Of a stretch of DNA of 63,234 nucleotides, positions 20,458 to 28,577 are shown one piece after another. The stretch is from assembly GCA_021775555.1 (NCBI GenBank), contig JAJFHP010000060.1:1-63234 (forward strand), given 5' to 3'. The DNA is from Hyphomicrobiales bacterium (GTDB lineage Bacteria; Pseudomonadota; Alphaproteobacteria; Rhizobiales; Methyloligellaceae). Every line of letters starts with the position of its first letter. Position 1 is the stretch's first letter. A model generated the notes under the pieces. It made no database searches. It worked only from the letters and a program-made list of their open reading frames with translations, and was not told the DNA's origin. The position numbers and the translations under genes were made by a program.

Positions 20458-20474
20458 TTGTGACACTGTCACAA
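20458..20474. promoter_or_regulatory. Perfect 8-bp inverted repeat before pccB
   Basis: TTGTGACA-C-TGTCACAA is a perfect palindrome with a one-base centre, ending 19 bases before the pccB ATG. It looks like an operator for a dimeric regulator. It resembles a CRP half-site pair but the spacing (TGTGA-5-TCACA) is one base short of the CRP consensus, so another regulator is likely. Identity of the regulator is unknown. Confidence 0.5.
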
Positions 20475-20493
20475 ACCAACGGGGCATGACTAA

Positions 20494-22026
20494 ATGAAAG
20501 AAATCATCGACGAACTGGAACAGCGCCGCGCCAACGCACGGCTGGGGGGTGGGCAGAAACGTATCGATGCCCAGCATAAACGCGGCAAGCTTACGGCGCG
20601 AGAGCGCATTGAATTGTTGCTGGATGAAGGCTCGTTCGAGGAGTTCGATATGTATGTCGAACACCGCTGTACTGATTTCGGCATGGAGGACCAAAAGTTT
20701 CCTGGCGATGGCGTAGTCACCGGGTGGGGCACCATCAATGGCCGCGTGGTTTACCTGTTCGCCAAGGATTTCACCGTGTTTGGCGGCTCTCTCTCGCGCA
20801 CCCATGCAGAGAAGATCAACAAGGTTCAGGATATGGCGCTGCGCAACCGCGCGCCGATTATCGGCGTGTTTGACGCAGGCGGTGCACGCATCCAGGAAGG
20901 TGTCGATGCGCTTGGCGGTTATGGCGAGGTGTTCTGGCGCAATGTTCAGGCGAGTGGTGTTATCCCGCAAATCTCCATCATCATGGGGCCATGCGCCGGC
21001 GGTGACGTTTATTCCCCGGCTATCACTGATTTCATCTTCATGGTGAGAGACACGAGCTACATGTTCGTGACGGGGCCCGATGTTGTAAAAACCGTCACAA
21101 ACGAAGAGGTGAGCGCGGAGGAGCTTGGCGGGGCCAGCATTCACACCACGAAATCTTCCATTGCCGACGGGGCTTACGAAAATGACGTGGAGACGCTTCT
21201 TCAAATTCGCCGTCTGATGGACTTCCTGCCCTCCAGCAACATCTCCGGCGTGCCAGAGTTGCCCACGCGCGACAAGCCTGACCGGGTGGAAAATTCACTT
21301 GATACGCTGATCCCCGACAATCCGAACCAGCCTTACGACATCAAGGAACTGATTCAGAAGGTGGCTGATGAAAGGGACTTCTTTGAAATCCAGGAAAATT
21401 ACGCCAAGAATATCGTGACCGGGTTCGGTCGTATGGAAGGGCGCACAGTTGGCTTCCTCGCAAATCAACCCATGGTTTTAGCCGGCGTGCTAGACTCGGA
21501 TGCTTCGCGCAAGGGTGCGCGCTTCGTGCGGTTTTGCGACTGCTTCAGCATTCCGATTATCACCTTTGTCGACGTGCCCGGGTTCCTTCCCGGTACAGCT
21601 CAGGAATATGGCGGGCTGATCAAGCATGGTGCGAAGCTGCTGTATGCATACTCTGAAGCCACTGTTCCCAAGGTTACGGTGATCACGCGCAAGGCCTATG
21701 GCGGGGCGTATGACGTTATGGCATCAAAGCACATCCGTGCGGACATCAACTATGCCTGGCCATCTGCCGAGATTGCTGTGATGGGTCCAAAGGGGGCGGC
21801 GGAAATTCTCTATCGTTCCGAGCTTGGCGACAAAAAGAAGATCGCCAATCGCGTCAAGGACTATGAGGACCGCTTTGCCAATCCGTTCATCGCGGCGGAA
21901 CGCGGGTATATCGATGAGGTGATCCTGCCCCGCAATACGCGGATGCGCGTCGCCCGCGCCCTCAACATGCTGCGCACAAAGAAGACCGAAAACCCGTGGA
22001 AGAAGCACGGGAATATGCCTTTGTGA
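20494..22026 (+). CDS. pccB: Propionyl-CoA carboxylase beta subunit
   Basis: 510 residues, two crotonase-fold carboxyltransferase halves. Motifs include [36 protein letters not shown], and the second-half oxyanion loop [14 protein letters not shown] and [10 protein letters not shown]. It transfers the carboxyl group from biotin to propionyl-CoA, giving methylmalonyl-CoA. PccA, its partner, is at 31782. Methylcrotonyl- or acetyl-CoA specificity cannot be excluded, but length and motifs favour propionyl-CoA. Confidence 0.95.
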   Translation: MKEIIDELEQRRANARLGGGQKRIDAQHKRGKLTARERIELLLDEGSFEEFDMYVEHRCTDFGMEDQKFPGDGVVTGWGTINGRVVYLFAKDFTVFGGSLSRTHAEKINKVQDMALRNRAPIIGVFDAGGARIQEGVDALGGYGEVFWRNVQASGVIPQISIIMGPCAGGDVYSPAITDFIFMVRDTSYMFVTGPDVVKTVTNEEVSAEELGGASIHTTKSSIADGAYENDVETLLQIRRLMDFLPSSNISGVPELPTRDKPDRVENSLDTLIPDNPNQPYDIKELIQKVADERDFFEIQENYAKNIVTGFGRMEGRTVGFLANQPMVLAGVLDSDASRKGARFVRFCDCFSIPIITFVDVPGFLPGTAQEYGGLIKHGAKLLYAYSEATVPKVTVITRKAYGGAYDVMASKHIRADINYAWPSAEIAVMGPKGAAEILYRSELGDKKKIANRVKDYEDRFANPFIAAERGYIDEVILPRNTRMRVARALNMLRTKKTENPWKKHGNMPL

Positions 22027-22053
22027 GGAAGTGGGAAAAGTGAGATTCCCAGA

Positions 22054-22126
22054 GTCCGCTTTACACCCGAAAGCGGACATTATTTCGCACCGCATCAAAT
22101 GTCTGCTTTGTGCCAAAAGCGGACAT
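22054..22126. repeat. Tandem pair of REP-like palindromes (left edge of island)
   Basis: Two imperfectly identical copies: GTCCGCTTT ... AAAGCGGACAT at 22054-22080 and ATGTCTGCTTT ... AAAGCGGACAT at 22099-22126, each able to form a 9-11 bp hairpin. They begin 28 bases after the pccB stop and could also act as a transcription barrier. A second pair of the same family lies at 26953-27027. Confidence 0.85.
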
Positions 22127-22216
22127 TGGGCTTCTCTGCTTTATGAGCAGAAGGGGAGGATAGTTTCAGCCGTCTCTCAGCTTGAGGTGTATGTCAGGCG
22201 GGAGTCGGCCGCATTC

Positions 22217-24142
22217 TCAGTCGAAAAACCCTTTGTCCTCGAGCCACCAGCGCAGGTAGGCTGACACCGACATCGGGCCTGCCCTCATCCTGACGGCGTC
22301 GTATTCCGCTGCGCTGAGGCGCACAAGCAACTGCCTCTGGACCAGCTCTCGCACCTGTAATCCCGGCCGCGACGGCGCATCCTCCCGCCGGTGCAGGTTG
22401 CCCGGCGATGCGCGGTCCCTTGTCAGCGGGATGTTTACCTGGAGCTTGCCGCTGTAGGCGGAGAAGTCATTGTCCCCGATGCCGTCATAGGACACCTTGG
22501 CGCCCAGCGAGATGCCGCTGGGGAGAGTCAACCGCACACCGCCATCCACCTTGGCGCGCAGGTCGTTGCCGCCGGCGACCGTGTTGCCCAGGGTGAGAGG
22601 CCCGGCATCGTCGAAGTCCCACAGCCCTGTGATCGAGGCGTGAGGCTCGATGATCGTGCCGTTGGCCGCCTGGTGCCGGTAGCTGAACTCCGGGCCGAAG
22701 CTGAGCCGGCCTAGCGTTACGCTCTGCCCGGGGATGAAGATGCCGAGCGAGTTGGTGAAGCTCTTCTGCTCCTCCTTGATGTATTTTACCGCCACGCTCG
22801 GCGAGATCCGCAAGCCCCCGAGCTGATAGTTGCCCGTCAGCCTTGCGGTCGCCAGCAAGCGAGTTGTATCGAAACTGTCCTTGGTGAGGCCTATCAGATT
22901 GATCTCGTTGTCAGACGTGCCCCAGGCGCCACGGGCGTCGAAGAACAGGTTTTCTCTCAGCTTGGCGCTCACATAGGGTCCGGCCATCCATCCCTTGCCT
23001 TCGACGTTGGAGCCGAGACGCGTCGAGTCGTCCTGCGCCGAGTCGAACTGGGCCAGCACGCCGATCAGCAGCGCCGGGTTGATCAGACGGTCGGCGCCCA
23101 CGTAGAACACGCCCAGATGACCGTTGCGATCACCCCCTCCCGTGTCGTCGTGGAAGCCGGTGTAAGTGCCGTCTACCCAGACATCGATGCCATCGAGAGC
23201 CGGAGCAGACTGTGTCGGGGTGGCCATTTGCCCGAGGGACATGGCGTGTCCCTGGGCCTTGCTCCGGCGGCGTTGATCCGCCGCGGCGTTGGAGCGCGCA
23301 ACCTGGCTCAGGCTGGTCGAGAAGCTGAGATTGGGGGCGACGCCATCTCCGGAGACGGCGAGATTGTAGGGTATCGCCGGACCGCCGGCGAAGCTCGTGC
23401 CGGTGCCCTGGCCCCCGTTCGGCCCCGCGAGACGACTATGGATGCGGCCGCGGTCCGGCTCGGCCTCGAGCAGCATGTCGGAGCGGCGGTGCAGGAACGT
23501 CGCGATGCGCTCCTGGGTCTCCTGGCGCACGTCGGCAGCGACGTTTGAGGTTGCAACGGTGCCCCCAAAGAGACCCCCTGTCAGCGTCCCGGGGGAGAGG
23601 GTATAGACGTCATTCACGCGCACCAGCGTCGCCGTGTATGAGATTAGCGCACCGCCCGGACCGGCCGGCGCAGACACGAAGAGAGTGCAGGTGCTGAAAT
23701 TGGCCAGGGCCACTTCTACGAGAGTTGTTCCAACTCCGTTGATTGTTGCGCCGGGACACGTTGCCGTGGTTATGGCGGCACGCGAAGTGGCGCCCGTGGG
23801 AGCGAAGACTATTTTGACCGGGTTTGTCCCTGCAGGTCTTGGTGCGTCGTCGGGGGCCCATATTCTGAATATTACGGTAGTCGTGCCGGGGGGCGCGAAT
23901 GGATTGAAATCGATGTTGACTGTAGTGGCGTTGTCGTACTCCAGGCCGGCAAGTCCTCCTGTGGTGTTGGCGGATTGACAAATGACACCAGGCGTTATCT
24001 GCCCGCTAAGTCGTGGTATCTCGCCAGCGACTGCTGTGGGTGTGGGACAGGACGTTTGCGCCAAGGCCGGGTCAGGCATAGACAGCGCGCACAGGATCAG
24101 GGCGAGGCCCGCCACCAGATACCGTGTGATCCATGACCTCAC
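22217..24142 (-). CDS. Autotransporter beta-barrel domain protein with RHH-like C-terminal tail
   Basis: 641 residues from GTG 24142, with GGGGAGA upstream. Signal peptide at residues 1-29 (VAGLALILCALSMPDPALAQ). Residues about 30-200 are Thr/Ala/Gly-rich; 205-290 resemble the linker of rhizobial autotransporters (RQETQERIATFLHRRSDM); 305-573 read as alternating amphipathic strands of an autotransporter barrel, with FSAYSGKLQVNIPL as probable last strand. Unusually, 68 residues follow, ending with QLLVRLSAAEYDAVRMRAG ... SVSAYLRWWLED, the pattern of ribbon-helix-helix (MobC/CopG-like) proteins. A barrel normally ends at the last strand, so this looks like a gene fusion or a lost stop. Confidence 0.75.
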   Translation of the reverse strand: MRSWITRYLVAGLALILCALSMPDPALAQTSCPTPTAVAGEIPRLSGQITPGVICQSANTTGGLAGLEYDNATTVNIDFNPFAPPGTTTVIFRIWAPDDAPRPAGTNPVKIVFAPTGATSRAAITTATCPGATINGVGTTLVEVALANFSTCTLFVSAPAGPGGALISYTATLVRVNDVYTLSPGTLTGGLFGGTVATSNVAADVRQETQERIATFLHRRSDMLLEAEPDRGRIHSRLAGPNGGQGTGTSFAGGPAIPYNLAVSGDGVAPNLSFSTSLSQVARSNAAADQRRRSKAQGHAMSLGQMATPTQSAPALDGIDVWVDGTYTGFHDDTGGGDRNGHLGVFYVGADRLINPALLIGVLAQFDSAQDDSTRLGSNVEGKGWMAGPYVSAKLRENLFFDARGAWGTSDNEINLIGLTKDSFDTTRLLATARLTGNYQLGGLRISPSVAVKYIKEEQKSFTNSLGIFIPGQSVTLGRLSFGPEFSYRHQAANGTIIEPHASITGLWDFDDAGPLTLGNTVAGGNDLRAKVDGGVRLTLPSGISLGAKVSYDGIGDNDFSAYSGKLQVNIPLTRDRASPGNLHRREDAPSRPGLQVRELVQRQLLVRLSAAEYDAVRMRAGPMSVSAYLRWWLEDKGFFD

Positions 24143-24309
24143 GACATTCTCCCCCGTTCGCCCAACTGCGCCAGTGCCGGAGGTATGGGGTTGAGAAGCG
24201 GCCGGAGCGGCCAGGCGTCAGCGTCCGCCGGAAAATCCCGGCGGCGGCGACACAGCCAGCCATAGGTTTGCAAGAGATGGATTTGCGAGAGTAAGTCCTG
24301 GGATGTCGG
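24139..24309 (-). pseudogene. Fragment resembling N-terminus of a reverse transcriptase
   Basis: The minus-strand frame here (open back to 24564) reads LLSQIHLLQTYGWLCRRRRD-FPADADAWPLR ... PALAQLGERGRMS and stops. This resembles the first 50 residues of bacterial group II-like reverse transcriptases (AYRWLC-RRR-P-ADIW-LR ... L-L--G-Y-FSP). All catalytic motifs are missing, so it is a remnant if the match is right. Its stop overlaps the autotransporter GTG (GTGA). The match is from memory of the family and needs a search. Confidence 0.35.
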
Positions 24310-25080
24310 ATCGCTCGTGAAGGCAGTCGGAGGCCCGAGGCGGTCCTTCGTCGGCCACAGCACAGACGCGAATGCGGGCGCGGGCGCACCACCCTTGCGT
24401 TCCAGTCTAGCCTGCCCCTCCGGGGCGGCACCGACCGTCATCCAGCACACGACATCCCCCCAACGCGTCGGCCCGAAGGCCTGAGTACAAATCGACGAGC
24501 CTGATCCGGAAGGTGCAAGTCCCCCCAACGACAAGCGGCATCCAGCCGCCTGACCGCAGACCACGCCATCTAGCCCAAGATTAGATCATCTTGCCAGAAA
24601 CGCAATCATCCCGCCCAAGACTTGATCAATTGAGCGTGAATTCTTCCCGAGAACTGCGGCCAAAGGCGTTGTCACATTAACGGTGGCCGGACATGCCTTT
24701 AGCCGCCGAATGTCGCCGTTCATGCCGCAGCGGTCAAGGGCGTGCTCTGACGACAGGTACGCCTGAAGACTTTGTGAAATTTTTCAGCTACTTCGATCCA
24801 TCCAGTAAGGAGCCAATCCCTCTGACGATCCGCTAGACATACAATCAACTTCATCGTTCTCTAGGGTCGCAATCCTGAAAATGATGAGTTGTGAGGGCGG
24901 TAGAAAATTATTGGCTCATGTCCGCTTTGGCACATCGCGATGCTGGTGCCTATTTGGTCAACAGCCTGGAACTTACAGTCCTTGTGTTTACAGCGCTCCC
25001 GTGATGATGCTTGGAAACGCTCTCCAGTCAAATGGCATGATGCGGTCGCGGCAATTATGCAAGTGTGTATCGTAGCAGTT
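24310..25080. other. Long intergenic stretch without a convincing gene
   Basis: About 770 bases upstream of both surface-protein genes. Open frames here are short, lack binding sites and have no recognisable domain. The minus-strand part 24310-24564 continues the open frame of the reverse-transcriptase-like fragment and may be more of the same debris. A single half copy of the island palindrome lies at 24918. Nothing else could be supported. Confidence 0.6.
24918..24935. repeat. Half copy of the island palindrome
   Basis: ATGTCCGCTTTGGCACA matches the left arm and loop of the palindromes at 22054 and 26953, but the right arm is missing; the sequence continues TCGCGATG. It suggests a truncated or recombined copy. 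Confidence 0.6.
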
Positions 25081-25119
25081 TTGACCCCAGACAGCCCAAT
25101 AGATAGGATACATATGTAT
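25081..25119 (+). promoter_or_regulatory. Probable promoter of the trimeric adhesin with overlapping palindrome
   Basis: TTGACC at 25081-25086 and TAGGAT at 25104-25109 are 17 bases apart, a fair sigma-70-type pair, about 147 bases before the adhesin ATG. A perfect 12-bp palindrome ATACATATGTAT (25108-25119) overlaps the -10, and CCAATA / TATTGG flanks it more widely. A regulator bound there would cover the transcription start. Confidence 0.45.
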
Positions 25120-25255
25120 TGGCCAGTTCATTGGCTGCTATAGACAAGATACGGAGTCAGAAGAAGAAACGAAAACAACAATATTGACTGAAGTCAATTA
25201 CGTTCTCAGTCGACTGACGATCTGTTGGGTAAAAAATTACTGGGGAGTAATCGTC

Positions 25256-26431
25256 ATGTTTTATTGGGGCAGTTATGTTGCAAACTTCCAAGCGGGAAGG
25301 TCAACGAGGCGAGGTTCAGCGTCCGCACTGCTGGTTCAGTTTCTGGCCATCATGGTTGTCGCGTTCCTGACGCTAACAACGGGTTCACGTTCTGCCAGCG
25401 CACAGGCCTGTCAGGATGGCTTAACAGTCTCCTCAACAGAGTGCGGCACAAATGCTGAGACTGCCCTTGCGCCCCGTGCTACCGCGGTTGGCTTTGGCGC
25501 GGACGCCAACCAAGATTCCGCAACGGCGCTCGGCGCAGGGGCTGATGCACTTGCAGTCAGCGGGACGGCAATCGGCCATGATTCGGATGTTTTCAACACC
25601 AACGGAACCGCAGTCGGCGTGGATACTGACATAAACGCAGATGGCGGCACTGCGCTTGGTCAAGATGCCAATGTCAACACCGGCGGAACCAGCGGTATTG
25701 CTATTGGCATATTGGCGGATGTCAGTGCTACGAGCGGAATTGCGATTGGCAGCAATGCCAATGTGAATGCTGGCGGAACCAGCAGCATTGCGATCGGCGC
25801 CGGCGTGAATGCGAATAACAGCAATGTTACAATCGTCGGCAGCGGCGCCAGTGCAGGAGGAAACAACGCTACCGCTATAGGACAGGCGGCTCAGGCCGGA
25901 TTCGCAAATTCAACTGCTCTTGGGCAAGGCGCAGTCGTGGCTCGCGCCAGCCAGATGACGTACGGCACCGCAACCAACACCCATACGATGGCGGGAATTC
26001 CCTCCGCTGCAAGCACGACCGCGCAAGGGGCGGTCCAGGGGATCGTGACCACAGACGCCGCAGGCAATCTGGCGTCCGATGGAGGGGCGCTGCAAACCCA
26101 GGCGAATACCAATACAGCGAACATCGCCGCGCTTCAGGCGACTACCGGGACCACCAATAATTTTAGAAGGGACATCGACCGGAACTCCGAGGACATCGCC
26201 GAGAACCGTGAAGGCGTGGCTATGGCCATGGCGGTTGCGGGTACGCTGACTTTGCCGCAGGGCATAAATTTTGCACTTACGGGCAACTGGGGCAATTTTC
26301 AAGGTGACAATGCAATCGGCTTTAGCGGAACGGCGCGTATCACGAATAATATCTACTTCAATGCCGGCTTTGGCGCCGGGCTTAGACGCGGAACAACCGG
26401 CGGGCGGGCGGGTTTTACGGCTCTATGGTAA
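25256..26431 (+). CDS. Trimeric autotransporter adhesin (YadA-like)
   Basis: 391 residues. The frame is open from 25184, but ATG 25256 has TGGGGAG eight bases upstream and yields a long signal peptide (about residues 1-52, cleavage after SASAQA). Residues about 65-215 are YadA head repeats of 14-15 residues (pattern TALGAGADA, TAIGHDSDV, IAIGSNANV). A stalk leads to a coiled coil (NFRRDIDRNSEDIAENREG) and a four-strand YadA anchor ending in a C-terminal Trp. Three chains should form one outer-membrane barrel that displays a lollipop adhesin. Overlaps the next gene by 7 bases. Confidence 0.9.
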   Translation: MFYWGSYVANFQAGRSTRRGSASALLVQFLAIMVVAFLTLTTGSRSASAQACQDGLTVSSTECGTNAETALAPRATAVGFGADANQDSATALGAGADALAVSGTAIGHDSDVFNTNGTAVGVDTDINADGGTALGQDANVNTGGTSGIAIGILADVSATSGIAIGSNANVNAGGTSSIAIGAGVNANNSNVTIVGSGASAGGNNATAIGQAAQAGFANSTALGQGAVVARASQMTYGTATNTHTMAGIPSAASTTAQGAVQGIVTTDAAGNLASDGGALQTQANTNTANIAALQATTGTTNNFRRDIDRNSEDIAENREGVAMAMAVAGTLTLPQGINFALTGNWGNFQGDNAIGFSGTARITNNIYFNAGFGAGLRRGTTGGRAGFTALW

Positions 26432-26919
26432 GGCAAGGACGCCGCCGGTTCATTGTCCTGACGTTCTCAGCACTTGCTCTGCTAGTGTGGTGCGGGCCTG
26501 TGCTGGCGCAATCCGGGACGCGCGTGCCGAACAATAACGTCCTTACCATTCTTGTCCGAACCACCATAACAGCACTCAATCATGCCAATCGGACTGGCAA
26601 TTACACGGTGTTCCGTGACCTCGGCTCAGCCGGTTTCCAAAAGGCTAATACGGCTGCCAAGCTAGCCGTGATTTTTTCCAAGCTCCGCCGGCTTGATCTT
26701 GACCTCGGCCCAATCGTTCTATTTGACCCCAAATTCACCCAGCCGCCAGCAATCGATAAGAATGGCATGCTGCGGCTGAATGGGTTCTTCCCGACCAGCC
26801 CGCAGCGTGTAAATTTCAGTCTTTCCTACCAACGGATCGCGCATAGCTGGAGACTGTTCGGTATATCGGTGTCATCGACAAAGACGCCGGCGCGGATAAA
26901 CACCCCCAAGCCGAATTAG
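26425..26919 (+). CDS. Secreted protein of unknown function, coupled to the adhesin
   Basis: 164 residues. A signal peptide (residues 1-29, FIVLTFSALALLVWCGPVLAQ) with an SPase I-type site; no lipobox. The mature part has a small alpha+beta look with a C-terminal YQRIAHSWRLFGISV pattern seen in uncharacterised rhizobial secreted proteins, possibly NTF2-like. It overlaps the adhesin stop by 7 bases, so the two are co-translated. A role in adhesin biogenesis or surface function is inference from position only. Confidence 0.75.
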   Translation: MVRQGRRRFIVLTFSALALLVWCGPVLAQSGTRVPNNNVLTILVRTTITALNHANRTGNYTVFRDLGSAGFQKANTAAKLAVIFSKLRRLDLDLGPIVLFDPKFTQPPAIDKNGMLRLNGFFPTSPQRVNFSLSYQRIAHSWRLFGISVSSTKTPARINTPKPN

Positions 26920-26952
26920 AAGCGAATGATCTTATAAAGTGCAGGGTGTCTG

Positions 26953-27027
26953 ATGTCCGCTTTGGGTCATTAGCGGACATTCAGTGAGGTCGCGTTTCAT
27001 GTCCGCTTTACCCCCGAAAGCGGACAT
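26953..27027. repeat. Tandem pair of REP-like palindromes (right edge of island)
   Basis: Copies at 26953-26980 (ATGTCCGCT ... AGCGGACAT) and 26999-27027 (ATGTCCGCTTT ... AAAGCGGACAT), the same family as 22054-22126. Loop sequences show that the order of the two subtypes is reversed relative to the left pair. Translated, such palindromes give the spurious peptide SALPPKADM. Confidence 0.85.
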
Positions 27028-27307
27028 GTGGAGAAAACTAATCCCCTCTTCCCCAACTTCCCTTAAATTCCCCGCCATCCTTTCTCATCCAAGGGACCGT
27101 GTCCGGACCGTCCGGCAGGGTGGAGAGGATGCGGTTTTCGCGGTAAGAGGGATAACGGCTCTCTGGCTCCGAACGTGCCGTCCCGGACCCGGGGGTACTA
27201 CGGCCCCCGCGCCGAAGTGCAATTTAGGTTGCGCTACCGTTTCGCTACATGAGCGCGGTTTGTTTTCATCAAACCACGTCCTCAAGTAGGCGATAGCCGG
27301 TAGGACA

Positions 27308-27352
27308 ATTTAGATGAGACGCCGGGCGGAATTCGATAAGACGCCGCGTGGG
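27308..27352. repeat. Short tandem repeat, possibly an IS-element end
   Basis: Two units of 22-23 bases, each AATT-GATRAGACGCCG-GYGG (GATGAGACGCCG at 27313 and GATAAGACGCCG at 27335). Tandem terminal repeats of this kind occur at the ends of IS21-type elements. No transposase is near, so this would be a solo remnant. The IS link is a guess. Confidence 0.35.
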
Positions 27353-27482
27353 GCGCATAATAGCGGCCTTAAAGCTACGGATATGGTCGCCCTTCAGCGC
27401 CCCGCAGCCCTTGATGACTCAAACCCGCATGGTGAGAACCAGTGCGGCGCTTGAACTCGGCTCTTTGTCATTCATATACCTC

Positions 27483-27660
27483 CGTCATTCCGGATAGCGT
27501 GCGCTTGTAAAGCGCAATCGCGTAGTCCGGAACCCAGCGCAACATTTGGCGAAGCCACTTCTGGATTCCGGCTTTCGCCGGAATGACGTTAGCTGTTACG
27601 GCCCAAATGGGTTCCCGCCTACGCGGGAATGACGAGTGAGATGTGGGAATGACGAAGTGG
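27483..27660. repeat. Dispersed intergenic repeats of the GTCATTCC...GGAATGAC type
   Basis: Several inverted-repeat units: CGTCATTCCGG at 27483, CTGGATTCCGG ... CCGGAATGACG at 27561-27588, TGGGTTCCCGC ... GCGGGAATGACG at 27608-27634, and a partial unit GGGAATGACGA near 27645. This is a widespread proteobacterial intergenic repeat class, unrelated in sequence to the island palindromes. Confidence 0.8.
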
Positions 27661-27676
27661 TATGAATGAGGATACA

Positions 27677-28105
27677 ATGAACCCCATGGCCGAGAACAAA
27701 ACCAAACCCCATAACGCCTCCGTCCCCGCCTTCCTCAAGGCGGTAGAGAATGAAACACGGCGGCGCGATGCGCTCACAATCAATGAGATGATGAAACGCA
27801 TCACCGGTGAGAAACCCACCATGTGGGGGCCGACCATGGTGGGGTTTGGAAACTATCACTACACATATGCCAGTGGCCGCGAAGGGGACTATTTCCTGAC
27901 CGGATTTTCACCGCGCAAGGCCTCGCTCGTCCTCTACATCATGCCGGGCTACGGCCAGTTCGATGATATCATGGTGCGGCTTGGTAAGTATAAGACCGGC
28001 AGGGCCTGCCTCTATATCAACAAGCTGGCTGATATAGATCTGGCCGTGCTTGAGGAACTGATTACAGCCTCCGTTGCCTGGATGCGAAACAAGTACGGTA
28101 AATGA
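27677..28105 (+). CDS. DUF1801 (YdhG-like) family protein
   Basis: About 142 residues. The family pattern is clear: SVPAFLKAVENETRRRDALTINEMM, MWGPTMVGFGNYHY and FSPRKASLVLYI, ending with a KADIDLAVLEELI-like helix. Small cytoplasmic protein of unknown function. ATGs at 27662, 27677 and 27686 are all in frame; GAGGA at 27668-27672 fits 27677 or 27686. Confidence 0.85.
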   Translation: MNPMAENKTKPHNASVPAFLKAVENETRRRDALTINEMMKRITGEKPTMWGPTMVGFGNYHYTYASGREGDYFLTGFSPRKASLVLYIMPGYGQFDDIMVRLGKYKTGRACLYINKLADIDLAVLEELITASVAWMRNKYGK

Positions 28106-28114
28106 GGATTTGAT

Positions 28115-28564
28115 ATGAGTAATCAAAAGGCTCGAGCACTCGGTTTCAACCATATTGCGCTCGAGGTGGGAGATATAGATGCCGCTCTCGACTTCTACGC
28201 CAAAATTTTCGAGGTCAAGCTGCGCGGGCGAGGTGGGAAGATGGCGTTTATCGACATGGGCGATCAGTTTCTGGCAATTGCTGCAACCGGTAAGGCGGAT
28301 CGTGATGCAGAACGCCATTTTGGTTTGGTCGTGGATGATCAGGCGAAAGCACTTGAGAACGCCAGGGATGCGGGGGCCGTGTTTGTTGAGGGCAGCAAGA
28401 ACACTTTCTACGATCCCTGGGGCAACCAGTTCCAGATCGTTGAATATTCCAACATCCAGTTCATGAAAACGAAGTCCGTGCTCGAATCCATGGGGCTTGG
28501 AGGACTGGAAAAGAGTGATAGCGCGATCAAAGAGTTGCGCGAAAAAGGTATCGAAGTCGAGTGA
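28115..28564 (+). CDS. VOC-superfamily (glyoxalase/dioxygenase-fold) protein
   Basis: 149 residues: one VOC module pair, starting FNHIALEVGDIDAALDFYAKIF with a possible metal His, then RHFGLVVDD and FYDPWGNQFQIVEY with the usual Glu. A short helical tail follows (residues 125-149). Reaction unknown. It lies 10 bases after the DUF1801 gene and 14 before a RidA gene, likely one operon. Confidence 0.85.
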   Translation: MSNQKARALGFNHIALEVGDIDAALDFYAKIFEVKLRGRGGKMAFIDMGDQFLAIAATGKADRDAERHFGLVVDDQAKALENARDAGAVFVEGSKNTFYDPWGNQFQIVEYSNIQFMKTKSVLESMGLGGLEKSDSAIKELREKGIEVE

Positions 28565-28577
28565 GTGAGAAAAAATC

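Larger units (their letters stand above)
26920..27676. other. Repeat-rich gap after the surface-protein genes
   Basis: About 750 bases with no gene I can support. It holds the second pair of palindromes (26953-27027), a 22-23-bp tandem repeat that looks like an insertion-sequence end (27308-27352), and a different intergenic repeat family (27483-27660). The open frame at 26984-27289 merely reads through a palindrome and is rejected. Confidence 0.7.

Noticed and set aside
20458-20474. CRP/FNR site before pccB
   Set aside because: The half-sites resemble CRP but the spacing is 5 rather than 6, so it was kept only as an unassigned palindrome.
22031-22264. Plus-strand frame after pccB
   Set aside because: It reads through both left-edge palindromes and into the antisense of the autotransporter; no coding signature.
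23117-23548. Plus-strand frames inside the autotransporter gene
   Set aside because: Shadows of the minus-strand gene; the minus frame has a signal peptide and barrel pattern.
26984-27289. Open frame with the peptide SALPPKADM
   Set aside because: It is created by reading through the palindromic repeat; this peptide recurs in spurious annotations and the rest shows no domain.
27483-27660. Possible CRISPR array
   Set aside because: The repeat units are inverted repeats of differing sequence and irregular spacing, without uniform spacers or cas genes; no CRISPR array is seen in the window.
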